DNA of 64,000 nt, from the NCBI GenBank assembly GCA_937949945.1, contig CALFEQ010000137.1:1-64000 (forward strand). The letters run 5' to 3'. Positions 25,962-34,478 of this stretch are shown one piece after another. How positions within the stretch are numbered: position 1 is the stretch's first letter; each line of letters opens with the position of its first letter. The DNA is from an uncultured Myxococcales bacterium. Its GTDB lineage: Bacteria; Myxococcota_A; Polyangia; Polyangiales; Polyangiaceae. The notes beneath the pieces are model-generated. The model saw only the letters and a program-made list of their open reading frames with translations. It was not told the DNA's origin and searched no databases. A program made the translations under genes and the position numbers.

Positions 25962-27323
25962 TCACACTGGGGAGTTTTCGGTCGCCATCCGGATGAGGAG
26001 CTTCTTCTGATCGACCGGGAGGCTCTTGTAAATGCCCACCGGGTCTTTGCAGAACTCCTCGCAGAAGTCATCCCCGAACGTGCTCTTGAGCCCCGGCTTG
26101 TTCGACTTCAGGCGCTCGAGGTCCGCGGCGGTGACGTAGTAGTTGCCGATGATGTCGGTGAACGTCTTCTTCTCGTCCTCCGCCGTCTTGTCGAAGCCGA
26201 AGGTCGACGCGAACGGATCGGGCACGTCACGGTCGTAGTAGGCCGCGACGCCGGCGGCCTTGTCGAGCTCGCCGAGCACCACCGCGTACTCCTCCGGCGG
26301 CATAAGCGCGGCGCTCTTCACGAGCTCGTCGTAGAGGCCGCGCAAGTCCGCGTCGTCGATGAGCGCCTTACGCGCGTCGATCGCGAACTGAAGCTCGATC
26401 GCCGAAGCGTACTTCTCGGAGCCGTACTTGCGGGCCTCGTCACTCACGGGGATGCCGAGCTCCTGCGCGCGCTTCACCATGTTCACGCAGTACTCGTGGC
26501 GCTCCGCCGGCGAGAAGCACTTGCCGTACTCGTCGAAGTACGCGCTCGCGCGCTTCACCTGCTCGTAGCTGTCGAGCGGGTACCTCTCACCGAGAGCGTA
26601 GCGGCTGGCCTTCTTCACAGTCGTCTGGGTCATGGCTTCTTTCTCGGTGACGTCGACGACCGGGCGGAGATGGGCGGTCTTCTTAACCACGGCCTTCGTC
26701 GGCTCGGCCTTCGCGGTTGTATCGCAGGACAGGGGCATCGAGCTCGTGCCGACGACCTCCGCAACGTGCTCCATCTCACCAGACATCGCGGCAAGTCCGC
26801 CAGCGGCGCCACCCATCGCCTCGCCGGCGCGGACCTTGGCGAGGTTCGCCTTGATGTTCTGGCTGGTGCCCTTCGCAACCGAGGGGACCTTCATCGCAGT
26901 CAACGCGGCGCCGACGGGATTCTTCGCCGCGGAGCGAAGAGCCATCCCCGCGAGGCCGGCCTCCTTCTCGAGCTCCTCCGGAACATCGAGACCGTACCAA
27001 CCGCACGCCACCTTGAGGTTCTCGGCGGCCACCTGACGTGCTTCCGCCGGAAGCTTGTGCGCGTTCTTGAGGAAGTAGAGCACCGAGAGCGCAGTGTTGC
27101 CTTCGTCGATGCAGGCGAACTTGCGGAGCTTCTCCTCGCCGTTCAGGAGAACGAGCGCGAACACGTCGTCCGGGAGACGAGAGCGCTCGTCGGCCGTGAC
27201 CACGTGGGCCTGCTTGACGAAGTCGGGGATCTCGTCGCTCGAGGCGAACATCGTCCGGAGAACTTCGCCACCCACGTCGTCGTAAACGTCGAGAACAAGG
27301 CCGCTCGTCTGCATGGAGGCCAT
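25962..27323 (-). CDS. Putative structural protein, 453 aa
   Basis: The start MASMQTSGLVLDVYDDVGG is preceded by GGGTAAG; the track frame adds 59 implausible residues. The N-terminal ~150 residues form a mixed domain (DVFALVLLNGEEKLRKFACI). A Gly/Ala/Met-rich segment near 190-240 follows, then a Lys-rich helical C-terminal half with KRASAYFDEYGKCFSPAERH. No catalytic motif is seen. It is the first gene of the leftward portal operon; the 79 bases to the divergent gene at 27403 should hold promoters for both. Role unknown. Confidence 0.6.
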   Translation of the reverse strand: MASMQTSGLVLDVYDDVGGEVLRTMFASSDEIPDFVKQAHVVTADERSRLPDDVFALVLLNGEEKLRKFACIDEGNTALSVLYFLKNAHKLPAEARQVAAENLKVACGWYGLDVPEELEKEAGLAGMALRSAAKNPVGAALTAMKVPSVAKGTSQNIKANLAKVRAGEAMGGAAGGLAAMSGEMEHVAEVVGTSSMPLSCDTTAKAEPTKAVVKKTAHLRPVVDVTEKEAMTQTTVKKASRYALGERYPLDSYEQVKRASAYFDEYGKCFSPAERHEYCVNMVKRAQELGIPVSDEARKYGSEKYASAIELQFAIDARKALIDDADLRGLYDELVKSAALMPPEEYAVVLGELDKAAGVAAYYDRDVPDPFASTFGFDKTAEDEKKTFTDIIGNYYVTAADLERLKSNKPGLKSTFGDDFCEEFCKDPVGIYKSLPVDQKKLLIRMATENSPV

Positions 27324-27402
27324 CTTACCCGCACCGACCAAGCCGCGGAAGAAGACGGCATAAGGGACTCGAAGGTGGAAGAGATCTACCTCCAGGAGAA
27401 CA

Positions 27403-28041
27403 ATGGTCGATCTGTCGAGAGAGGATCCTCCGGACTGCTTCGGCAAGCTCTGGGATCCGAAAGCGAAGGAATGCACGGGTGGCATGGACCCGGCGTTCAC
27501 CGACGAGAACGGCTCTCACGTTCGCGAGAAGTGCATCTTCTTCGAGTCGTGCGGAGCTCGACTTCAAGCATCACGAATGGAGCCGGCGAGGAGCCTCATC
27601 GACCCCAAGAGCCTGCTCAAGAACACGCCCCCTCTTCTCAGTCCGGCGAAGCCGCCTAGCCAGACGAGCCAGTTCGTCGAACGGTTCATAACCGCAGTGG
27701 CCAACCGCCCAGTACAACAAGTACAACAAGTACAACAAGCGGCCCCGGCCTCCATGAACCAACCCCCCAGGCCGCTATATCTTCCACCCCCGGCGATCCC
27801 GCAAGGGGTCCCAGTGGCGAGCTACCAGGCGATGATGCCGGTCAACTACCAGATGCCGGGGTACCTCTCGGTCCCTGAACAACGCTATCCGACGGAGTCG
27901 TTCTGGAAGTTCCTCGGAAGAACCGTCTTACGGTCGATAGGGAAGAGCTTGGGCCACTCGATCGCCCACCTCTTCGACACGGTCCCGCTCGGTACTCAAC
28001 CCCCTCCCGAGGTGCATGTCGATCACACCGGGAGGGGCTGA
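27403..28041 (+). CDS. Cys-rich-N-terminus, Pro-rich protein, 212 aa
   Basis: CCAGGAGAACA precedes the ATG, a good ribosome site. Residues 12-52 contain four Cys in a CFGKLWDPKAKEC and CIFFESC arrangement, possibly a zinc site. A VQQVQQVQQ repeat, from three near-identical GTACAACAA units at about 27713-27740, starts a Pro/Tyr-rich central linker. The C-terminal ~45 residues are amphipathic (WKFLGRTVLRSIGKSLGHS). It is the first gene of the rightward early block and is followed by a strong terminator, so it is transcribed as a separate unit. Function unknown. Confidence 0.6.
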   Translation: MVDLSREDPPDCFGKLWDPKAKECTGGMDPAFTDENGSHVREKCIFFESCGARLQASRMEPARSLIDPKSLLKNTPPLLSPAKPPSQTSQFVERFITAVANRPVQQVQQVQQAAPASMNQPPRPLYLPPPAIPQGVPVASYQAMMPVNYQMPGYLSVPEQRYPTESFWKFLGRTVLRSIGKSLGHSIAHLFDTVPLGTQPPPEVHVDHTGRG

Positions 28042-28049
28042 AAAAAGAT

Positions 28050-28122
28050 CGCGAACCCCTGGACCCCCCCCACCCCCATTCCAATGGGTCAGGGGGGGGT
28101 CCAGACCCTCGCGGTAATTTTT
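28050..28122 (+). terminator. Long hairpin terminator, probably bidirectional
   Basis: CGCGA.../TCGCG outer arms and CTGGACCCCCCCC / GGGGGGGGTCCAG inner arms make a very long GC-rich stem, followed by AATTTTT on the + strand. An A-run (28041-28046) before the stem gives a T-tract for the other strand. It closes the 212-aa gene. Confidence 0.75.
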
Positions 28123-28124
28123 CT

Positions 28125-28164
28125 CCCATCTCTCTCTCAAGAATAGATCTACCTAAGAGATGGG
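28125..28164. repeat. Inverted repeat next to terminator
   Basis: CCCATCTCT (28125-28133) pairs with AGAGATGGG (28156-28164) around a 22-base loop, and TTTTT/AAAAA flanks extend the symmetry. It directly follows the terminator at 28050, so the intergenic region is unusually structured. It could be a second terminator or an RNA element. Confidence 0.6.
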
Positions 28165-28210
28165 AAAAATAAGGCTTTTTCTCTCCGAAAATCGATCGCC
28201 ACAAAAACCT

Positions 28211-28266
28211 GCTCCCCTTTTTGGGCTCTCCTCGGAGCCTCCCAAGGAGACCCCAAAAAGGGGAGC
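28211..28266. repeat. Perfect 15-bp inverted repeat
   Basis: GCTCCCCTTTTTGGG (28211-28225) is perfectly complementary to CCCAAAAAGGGGAGC (28252-28266). Inside the loop TCTCCT/AGGAGA can extend the hairpin. It lies 29 bases before the HNH remnant start. No T-tract follows on the + strand, so it is more like a structured leader RNA or operator than a terminator. Confidence 0.6.
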
Positions 28267-28294
28267 CACTTGCTACGGACGAACCCATAGAGAT

Positions 28295-28627
28295 ATGACC
28301 CACCGGGTACATCTCCGAAAGGATCTGACCGGGGAAGCCTTCGGACGGCTCACCGTTCTAGGCATCTCCGAGAGAACAAGAAGCGGGACCATATGGCGTT
28401 GCCGATGCTCCTGCGGGACTGAGGTGAGGGTCTACTCGTTCAACCTCACCAGGGGCCAACAGGTCTCTTGTGGCTGCTTCGAGAACTTCTTGAGGGACAT
28501 GGGACCTCGCCCAGCCCCCAAGCTCACGATCGAGCGCAAGAACAACAACGGGCCGTACGCTCCCTGGAATTGCCGATGGGCTACCCGGAAAGAGCAGAGG
28601 AGAAACGATGCGCGTCGTCCGGCGTGA
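28295..28627 (+). pseudogene. HNH endonuclease remnant with internal deletion
   Basis: The 110-residue frame has an AP2-like zinc N-terminus typical of phage HNH proteins: LTGEAFGRLTVLG, then WRCRCSCG and SCGC (Cys 36, 38, 40, 59, 61). Directly after SCGC comes FENFLRDMGPRP, LTIERKNNNGPYAPWNCRWA and RKEQRRN, the C-terminal half of the HNH domain. In the intact family about 50-60 residues, including the first His and YGGRGI-like segment, lie between these parts. Here they are missing near 28478, and the frame is kept. The start codon has only a weak ribosome site. It is therefore probably a decayed homing endonuclease; DNA binding may survive. Confidence 0.7.
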
Positions 28628-30881
28628 TCCCGATAAGGGCTATGTCGATTGCATGTTCTGGGTCCCGAAGAAGTACATCCCGGTCGAGGCAACGAAGGCC
28701 GCCCTGACCTTCTCGACCATGACCGATCGGGTCCAGCGGTTCCTCACGCTCTGGCAGGAGACCGAGCACCACTTGCTCATTCCCCGAGAGTTTTGGGACC
28801 CCGCCTCACAGCCCTTCCCCGTGGTCGACTGTCGGCCAACCCAGTACCCAAAGACCCGCGTCTCGAGCCGCATCCAGCTCGACCTCAAGTCGAACTTCAA
28901 GGAGACGACCCAGCGAGACGCCGTTGCCGCGATGCAGAAGGCTCGAGGTGGGATCCTTCAGCTCGCGTGCGTTTCTGGGGACACCGTCCTCAACATCAAC
29001 CGGGCCAAGGTCGAGAAGAAGATCACCATCGCGCAGCTCTACAAGAAGCTGCACGAGAGCACTCGGGTGGACCACTCCATCCCGACGTACATCCGGGCGA
29101 AGAAGGAAGAGGGCATCGGCCTTCACCTTGTCGAGGACGTCATCTACCGAGGTAAGCGGCAGACGTACGAGATTCGCACCGCAGACGGCAAGAAGCTCCG
29201 TCTGACCCGAGACCATCAAGTTCTGACGCCGACGGGGTTTCGATCGATCGATGAAGGGCTCAGTGTGGGCTCTGAAGTCCTAGTGGATTCCAAGGATGGG
29301 AACCCGAAGAACAACAACATCGACAACCTCGAGGTCCTGCCCCGTGCGGATCATGGCCGCGCGCACGGGAATGCGAAGTACTTCCGCTTCGGGGAAGTAC
29401 AGGTCACCCGCATCACGTCGATACGCGCTCATGGCATCGAAGACGTCTACGACGTCGTTTGCGCAGACCCTCACCACAACTTCGTGGCCAACGGCATCGT
29501 TGTCCACAATTGCGGTAAAGGTAAGTCAGTGTGTGCTCTCGAGCTCATCGCCCGAGAGGGCGTACCCGCGCTCATCATTGTCGACAACACTCAGCTCCTC
29601 GAGCAGTGGACGAAGGAGATCCACCGGCATCTCGACGTCCCCGGTGGCGTAGGAACGGTCGCCAGCGGGAAGTTCGATTGGAAGAAGGACATCGTCGTCG
29701 CGACGTACCACACGATCGCGAACATCGCCGACGACATGCCCGAAGAGATGCGCCGACACTTCGGGCTCGTCATCTGGGACGAGGCCCACCACATGGCGGC
29801 CCCGACCTGGATGAAGTCAGCGGACCTCTTCCCGTGCAAGCGCATCGGCCTCACGGCCACCCCCGAGCGCATCGACGGGATGCACGTTGTCTACGACTTC
29901 CACCTCGGCCCGGTCCTCTACAAGGACCTCGTCCAAGAGCTGAAGCCGCAGATCTTCTTCACCTGGACGGGCCTCGAGGTCGACACGACCGACCCGAAGG
30001 TGAGGGCGCAGGTCTGCGACGTGAACGGGGAGCTCCACACGTCGATGCTCTCCAGCTACTTTGGTCAGTGGCGCACGCGGCTCGACTTCATCTTGAACGA
30101 GGTGAGGCTCGCGGCGCAGGCGGGGCGAAAGATCCTCGTGCTCTCGTACTCGGTCGCCGAGCTCGTGAACATGTACGCGATCTGGAACAACGACCCCGAG
30201 CTCTACACGGACATCCCTGACCCGACGCCGCAAGATGTGGGCGAGACGCTCCAGCCGCAGCAGCTTGACGAGCGCACGATGCGGAGGCTGCACAAGAAGC
30301 TTGGCGAGCTCAACGGCATCCTCGCCAACCCGGCGCTCCCTTCCGACCAGAAGCGCAGGGCGCAGATGCACAAGAACGACATCCTCGAGAGGCTGAAGCG
30401 GCACGAGGTCTGGAAGAAGATCGAGAACGAGCGCGAGAAGCGTCAGCGCTCGTACGTGAAGGACCGTCTCGAGATGCACGCGAACGGATCCGCCGGCCTC
30501 ATGATTGGTAAGATCAAGCCGAAGGAGCGGGCGCGTATGCTCGCGGAGAAGCAGGTCACCTTCGCCATCATGAAGTACGGGCGAGAGGGCCTCGACGAGC
30601 AGTCGCTCGACACGGTCTTCGTGTGCGAGCCGATGAGCCAGAAGAACGCGCTCCAGCAGCTCATGGGACGCGTGCTTCGCATCAAGGCGGGGAAGAAGCA
30701 ACCGATCGTCATGTTCTTCGAAGACAACATCGGCCCGATGATTGGAATGTGCACGAATCTCCGACGGCACCTGAGATCTTGGCCGCTTGAAGAAGGCGGG
30801 CCCTTCGAGTACACGCTGGTCGGTCACCCAAGAAAAGGACAAGGAAGACCAACATGGGGAGTAGCAACAACGGCAACATGA
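28608..30881 (+). CDS. SF2 DNA helicase interrupted by an intein
   Basis: This is a 757-residue precursor of a UvsW/D10-like superfamily 2 helicase (576 residues after splicing). The Walker A loop is split by the intein: LQLA before and CGKGKSVCALEL after. Walker B is VIWDEAHHM, motif III is GLTATPERIDG, and motif VI is LMGRVLRIKAG near the C-terminus. A charged helical insertion (residues about 540-640) is rich in Lys/Arg/Glu. AGAGGAGAAACG precedes the ATG, inside the 3' end of the HNH remnant. It probably acts in recombination-dependent replication or repair. The last codons overlap the next gene. Confidence 0.88.
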   Translation: MRVVRRDPDKGYVDCMFWVPKKYIPVEATKAALTFSTMTDRVQRFLTLWQETEHHLLIPREFWDPASQPFPVVDCRPTQYPKTRVSSRIQLDLKSNFKETTQRDAVAAMQKARGGILQLACVSGDTVLNINRAKVEKKITIAQLYKKLHESTRVDHSIPTYIRAKKEEGIGLHLVEDVIYRGKRQTYEIRTADGKKLRLTRDHQVLTPTGFRSIDEGLSVGSEVLVDSKDGNPKNNNIDNLEVLPRADHGRAHGNAKYFRFGEVQVTRITSIRAHGIEDVYDVVCADPHHNFVANGIVVHNCGKGKSVCALELIAREGVPALIIVDNTQLLEQWTKEIHRHLDVPGGVGTVASGKFDWKKDIVVATYHTIANIADDMPEEMRRHFGLVIWDEAHHMAAPTWMKSADLFPCKRIGLTATPERIDGMHVVYDFHLGPVLYKDLVQELKPQIFFTWTGLEVDTTDPKVRAQVCDVNGELHTSMLSSYFGQWRTRLDFILNEVRLAAQAGRKILVLSYSVAELVNMYAIWNNDPELYTDIPDPTPQDVGETLQPQQLDERTMRRLHKKLGELNGILANPALPSDQKRRAQMHKNDILERLKRHEVWKKIENEREKRQRSYVKDRLEMHANGSAGLMIGKIKPKERARMLAEKQVTFAIMKYGREGLDEQSLDTVFVCEPMSQKNALQQLMGRVLRIKAGKKQPIVMFFEDNIGPMIGMCTNLRRHLRSWPLEEGGPFEYTLVGHPRKGQGRPTWGVATTAT
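28968..29510 (+). mobile_element. Mini-intein in helicase P-loop
   Basis: The 181-residue insertion spans Cys121 to Asn301: CVSGDTVLNI at the start, block B LTRDHQVLTPTG, and the C-terminal splice HNFVANGIVVHN followed by Cys302. All canonical splicing residues (C1, TxxH-like, penultimate His, terminal Asn, +1 Cys) are present, so splicing should be efficient. The segment SKDGNPKNNNIDNLEVLPRA looks like an HNH endonuclease remnant whose His before the DGN is replaced by Ser/Lys. It splits the ATP-binding loop, so the helicase is inactive before splicing. Confidence 0.93.
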
Positions 30882-31369
30882 CGGACCTCGACATCAACGA
30901 CTGGGTCGTCGTGAGCACCCCGAGCGGGCGGTACTTCGGGCGCATCGCCGGGGACCTGAACAAGGGCAACATCGGCGGCGTCACCGACCTCGCCGTCGAT
31001 CCGGAGAGGTTGAAAGCGCTCCGGCAGAGGGTCGTCGAGGCGGTGAGCAACGGCGACTGCATCGAGCTCTGCCCGGCGCTCGACTTCCTCGCGCCGCTCC
31101 GGCCGGTGCAGACGCCGCAGGGCATGGCGATGCAGCGTGACCCGATCGTCGTGCCGATCGACTTCACCGTGCACGAGACGTCGGTCTTCGTGAAGGCGGC
31201 GTCGATCTACTTCTGCGCCGACCTGAAAGACGCGGACAAGAAGACGTATAAGGAGCTCGCTACCGCGGGACTACGATCCGCTCTCGAAGCACGCGCCGCA
31301 GCCAGCGGCCTGATGCTCGCGAGTGGTCCGGTTCCGCCGAGCGGAAAGGTTGTCCCATCGCGTGGTTGA
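30854..31369 (+). CDS. Hypothetical protein, 171 aa
   Basis: Starts MGSSNNGNMTDLDINDWVVV with AAGGAAG upstream; an ATG at 30878 overlapping the helicase stop (ATGA) is the alternative. The N-terminus looks like a beta-barrel segment (DWVVVSTPSGRYFGRIAGDL), then a helical/beta mixture (DPIVVPIDFTVHETSVFVKA), and an Ala-rich C-terminal helix. No motif recognised. It is conserved-looking in codon use and lies between two DNA-metabolism genes, so a replication or repair accessory role is possible. Confidence 0.6.
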   Translation: MGSSNNGNMTDLDINDWVVVSTPSGRYFGRIAGDLNKGNIGGVTDLAVDPERLKALRQRVVEAVSNGDCIELCPALDFLAPLRPVQTPQGMAMQRDPIVVPIDFTVHETSVFVKAASIYFCADLKDADKKTYKELATAGLRSALEARAAASGLMLASGPVPPSGKVVPSRG

Positions 31370-32222
31370 TGCACGGAAGCCCTTGCCGCTGCTGCACAAC
31401 GAGTGGTCGTCGTGCACAGCATGCGAGCTCGGGCAGCGGAGGCAGGCGGTCGGCGGCGCCTTTGTCGCTGGACACGGTACCCCCGGCGGGATCATGTTCA
31501 TCGGCGAGGGTCCCGGCCGCCATGAAGAAGAACAAGGACTACCCTTCGTCGGGCCGTCCGGGCAGCTCCTGAGAGACGCGCTCCGGAAGCTCGCGTTCAC
31601 CCACTTCTACATCACGAACATCGTCGCGTGTCGCGCGTGCGAGCCGATCATCGACCCGGCGACGAACACGCCGAGGATCCGGAAGGGCAAGTGCGGGCGG
31701 CCCGACGAGATCATCTACCGCGACTGCCCGCCAAAGCCACTCGAGATTCAGGCGTGCATGCCCCGGCTCTACGAGGAGATTTACCTCGTCGACCCTGTGC
31801 TCATCGTCACGCTCGGGGGCACTGCGACCGAAGCGCTCCTCCGGCGCAACGTTGCCATCACGAACGCGCGCGGACGGACGGAGGCCATCTCCATCCCCGG
31901 GGCGACCGCGCGCGCGGTGCACACGGAGAAGAAGAAGGTCTGGGGCCGCAAGGTCCACGGCGAGATGAAGTTCCCCATCGAGCAGAACGAGGTGAAGTAC
32001 CTCGTGCTGCCGACGCTTCACCCCGCATACGTTCTTCGCAAGATCGGCGACCGTGGTGCGCACAGCCCCATCCGCCAGTTCGGCGACGACCTCCGCGCGG
32101 CGGTGAAGATCTACGAGTGGTACATGATCAACGTGCGAGGCGTCGATCCTGTGTCGTTCCAGCACTCGGACGCGGATCTTTCGAACATCGGAGCGGAATA
32201 TGACGACGAAGAAGGTGGCTGA
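31362..32222 (+). CDS. Type 4-like uracil-DNA glycosylase
   Basis: The protein contains the family 4 signature GEGPGRHEEEQGLPFVGPSG and the HPAYVLRK motif near the C-terminus. Cysteines at CTACELG and later (CRACEPI, DCPPKPLEIQAC) fit the 4Fe-4S cluster of this family. It excises uracil from DNA. The start is uncertain: GTG at 31362 (VVDARKPL) gives 286 residues and a short overlap with the upstream stop; GTG at 31323 gives 299. It lies in the replication block. Its presence beside dCTP deaminase is notable because the latter makes dUTP. Confidence 0.82.
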   Translation: MVDARKPLPLLHNEWSSCTACELGQRRQAVGGAFVAGHGTPGGIMFIGEGPGRHEEEQGLPFVGPSGQLLRDALRKLAFTHFYITNIVACRACEPIIDPATNTPRIRKGKCGRPDEIIYRDCPPKPLEIQACMPRLYEEIYLVDPVLIVTLGGTATEALLRRNVAITNARGRTEAISIPGATARAVHTEKKKVWGRKVHGEMKFPIEQNEVKYLVLPTLHPAYVLRKIGDRGAHSPIRQFGDDLRAAVKIYEWYMINVRGVDPVSFQHSDADLSNIGAEYDDEEGG

Positions 32223-32625
32223 GACCGACATCCCCGAGGTGATGCACTTCCTCGCGGTGAAAAAGCAGATCGATGACCTGAAGGAAGGCTACCCCGAGGT
32301 CTTCGAACGCCTCAGGCAGCTCCAGCAGGACTACAACCAGGCGCTCGAGGCCGCTGAGAAGGCGGTGCGCGGCAGGCAGGTCTCCTGCGGCCCGTTCCAC
32401 CTCTACCAGTGGCAGACGTCGCTCGACGCCGAGAAGCTCTACGAGGAGCTCGGCAGGGACGAGTTTCTCAAGGTCGGGGGGAAGATCCAGACGGTCACCA
32501 CCTACGACCTCGACAAGAACAAGTTCGAGGCCCATGTCACCGCCGGCACCATCCCCAAGGAGGTCGTCGACGTCGTGAAGAAGGTCTCGCCCCGCTACAA
32601 GAAGCCCGAGAAGATCAACGTCTGA
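32200..32625 (+). CDS. Hypothetical protein, 141 aa
   Basis: Starts MTTKKVAETDIPEVMHFLAV with GGAG upstream, overlapping the UDG gene by 23 bases. Residues 15-60 form a likely coiled coil (KQIDDLKEGYPEVFERLRQL). The rest has an alpha/beta profile, including GPFHLYQWQTSLDAEKLYEE and a Lys-rich C-terminus. The layout resembles small phage replication accessory proteins but gives no specific function. It is coupled by TGATG to the next gene. Confidence 0.6.
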   Translation: MTTKKVAETDIPEVMHFLAVKKQIDDLKEGYPEVFERLRQLQQDYNQALEAAEKAVRGRQVSCGPFHLYQWQTSLDAEKLYEELGRDEFLKVGGKIQTVTTYDLDKNKFEAHVTAGTIPKEVVDVVKKVSPRYKKPEKINV

Positions 32626-32954
32626 TGCGTCCGGCGAAGTTCGACACGATCCGCGTCGCGGAGATCTCGGTGAACTTCCTCGAGACGCCCGCCGCGGTCA
32701 CCGCGAAAGCGGCCTTCGTGAACACGAAGTCGGGGGCGACACACGGCTGGACCACAGGCAAGCGGTGGTCCGACGAGACGATGGCGAAGCTTGTGGAGCT
32801 TCGTGAGCTCATGGAGCGCGATCTTTCCGCGGTGCACTTCGAAGATGGTGCCTTCCCGGGCTCACCTACAACATCTAGTGGCAGCCTTCGCGAAGGCTTC
32901 CAGGGATTGGGGGAACACCTCGGGACGCTAGAAGAAGAGGTCCCGCAAGGCTGA
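32625..32954 (+). CDS. Small hypothetical protein, 109 aa
   Basis: Starts MRPAKFDTIRVAEISVNFLE and overlaps the upstream stop by one base (TGATG). It is a small soluble protein with a Trp-containing central segment (GATHGWTTGKRWSDETMAKL) and a Gly/Ser-rich tail. No family recognised. It is the last gene before a 114-base intergenic gap and a new transcription unit starting with the DnaB-type helicase. Confidence 0.55.
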   Translation: MRPAKFDTIRVAEISVNFLETPAAVTAKAAFVNTKSGATHGWTTGKRWSDETMAKLVELRELMERDLSAVHFEDGAFPGSPTTSSGSLREGFQGLGEHLGTLEEEVPQG

Positions 32955-32962
32955 CGCGCCTG

Positions 32963-32991
32963 TTGACATCGAGCCTTCTGACACGTCAGGT
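32963..32991 (+). promoter_or_regulatory. Possible promoter before dnaB-like gene
   Basis: TTGACA at 32963-32968 matches a bacterial -35 box. With 17-base spacing the -10 position reads TCAGGT, a poor match. Host sigma70-type use is therefore doubtful; the virus may use its own polymerase. Offered at low confidence. Confidence 0.25.
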
Positions 32992-33006
32992 TGGGAGGCC
33001 CCTCTA

Positions 33007-33044
33007 CGCCCCGCTCTCCGCCTACCCAAGCCAAGAGCGGGGCG
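33007..33044. repeat. Hairpin before dnaB-like gene
   Basis: CGCCCCGCTCT pairs perfectly with AGAGCGGGGCG around a 16-base loop. It lies 24 bases upstream of the helicase start and is followed only by a T-containing but not pure T-tract. Could be a weak terminator for the upstream unit or a leader structure controlling the next gene. Confidence 0.45.
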
Positions 33045-33068
33045 TTGTTCGTTTCACCTGGAGGCGCA

Positions 33069-34478
33069 ATGGCCAGTGCGGAAATGCAGTTGGTCTGCAA
33101 AATCATCAAGACAGGAGAACTGAAGAAAGTCATCGAGTGGGGGATCACGGAAGACGACTTCCTCATGCTGGAGACGAAAGCGATCTACCAGCAGCTCATC
33201 GCCACCTACTCGGCGACCGAGACCTCGGGCTCCGTCATCGGCCCGCGGCTCGCGCAGACGAAGTTCCCGCAGCTCAATCTCGACGACGTCGATGAGTCCG
33301 TGACGCTCGAACACCTCTGCAAAGAGGTACGCGATCGACGGCTTTCGAAGATCGTGAAGGAACAGGCGCAGCGGGCGATCGAGATCGCCGACATCAACCC
33401 GCTCGAAGGGCTCGCAGCGATGCAGATCGCCGTCGGAGAGATTCTCCGCCTCGACGCGGGGAAGAACACCGACGTCGACTTCGGCACGGGCATGGAGATG
33501 GTCGCGCAGCAGTACGAGCTCGCGCTCAACGGGGGCGCGTTCGGGCGACTCGCGTGGCCGTGGCTTCCTGTCCAGGACGAGACGATGGGCATCCAGGAGG
33601 ACGACTTCATCGTCTTCTACGGCCGCCCGAAGTCGATGAAGTCCTGGGTCCTCTCCTTTCTCATCGCTTGGGCGGTAGGCCTCGCACCGCAGACCGTGCG
33701 CGTCCTCGTCTACACGAAGGAGATGACGCCGAAGAACATCTACCAGCGAGTCGCGGCGTGCCTCGCTGGCCTGCCGTACTCCGACCTCCGCAAGGGCAAG
33801 CTCACGCCCGAGCAGTGGGCGAACTTGCGGTGGTGGGTAGACGTCGCGAAGGAGCTCGCCGGACAGAACCGGCTCATCGTGCTCTCGGCGAAAGACGCGG
33901 CCGGGCACGATACCATCCAGTGGCTCCGCTCGAAGATCGAGAAGTACGCCCCCGAGGTCTGCTTCATCGACGGGCTCTACCTCATGACTCCGGAGAACCC
34001 GAAGATCGTGAAGGACAATGAGCGCGTCGCGAGCATCTCGCGTGCGTGCCGCCAGATGATCTTCGACACGAAGGTCCCCGTCATCGCGACGATGCAAGCG
34101 AACCGCAAGGCAGCCCAGCACGGGCGTGCCGAGCTCGACGAGATCGCGTTCTCCGACGCCATCTCGCAGGACTGCACGATGGCCGCTCGAGTCATCAAGG
34201 ACAAGCTGGCGCCGACCATCTCGGTCGTCATCGGCGGCTCGCGCGAGTTCCACATGCCGGGCTTCCGCATCAAGGCCGTTCCGGCGTCGGACTTCTCGTT
34301 CGACAGCATCCTTAGCGAGGCCGACATCCTCAACGCGAAGAGCCTCGACAACCCTGACGATCCGAACGCCGGCAGGGGCGGGAGGAAGCCACCAAACAAG
34401 ATGGTGCACGACGCCAAGAAGGCGGAAGAGAAGAGGCAGTTCGACAAGCAGTACAACGAAGCTCTGGCGAACATGTGA
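33069..34478 (+). CDS. DnaB-type replicative helicase
   Basis: The 469-residue protein has the RecA-like core of replicative helicases. Walker A reads GRPKSMKS (185-192), with Met in place of the usual Gly before Lys-Ser; the RPKSMK-type variant is one I recall from other phage DnaB-like proteins. Walker B VCFIDGLYLM lies near residue 300. A helical N-terminal domain (residues 1-150) fits the usual DnaB fold. CTGGAGGCGCA precedes the ATG. It unwinds duplex ahead of the fork and is coupled by TGATG to the primase gene. No loader gene is recognised nearby. Confidence 0.82.
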   Translation: MASAEMQLVCKIIKTGELKKVIEWGITEDDFLMLETKAIYQQLIATYSATETSGSVIGPRLAQTKFPQLNLDDVDESVTLEHLCKEVRDRRLSKIVKEQAQRAIEIADINPLEGLAAMQIAVGEILRLDAGKNTDVDFGTGMEMVAQQYELALNGGAFGRLAWPWLPVQDETMGIQEDDFIVFYGRPKSMKSWVLSFLIAWAVGLAPQTVRVLVYTKEMTPKNIYQRVAACLAGLPYSDLRKGKLTPEQWANLRWWVDVAKELAGQNRLIVLSAKDAAGHDTIQWLRSKIEKYAPEVCFIDGLYLMTPENPKIVKDNERVASISRACRQMIFDTKVPVIATMQANRKAAQHGRAELDEIAFSDAISQDCTMAARVIKDKLAPTISVVIGGSREFHMPGFRIKAVPASDFSFDSILSEADILNAKSLDNPDDPNAGRGGRKPPNKMVHDAKKAEEKRQFDKQYNEALANM

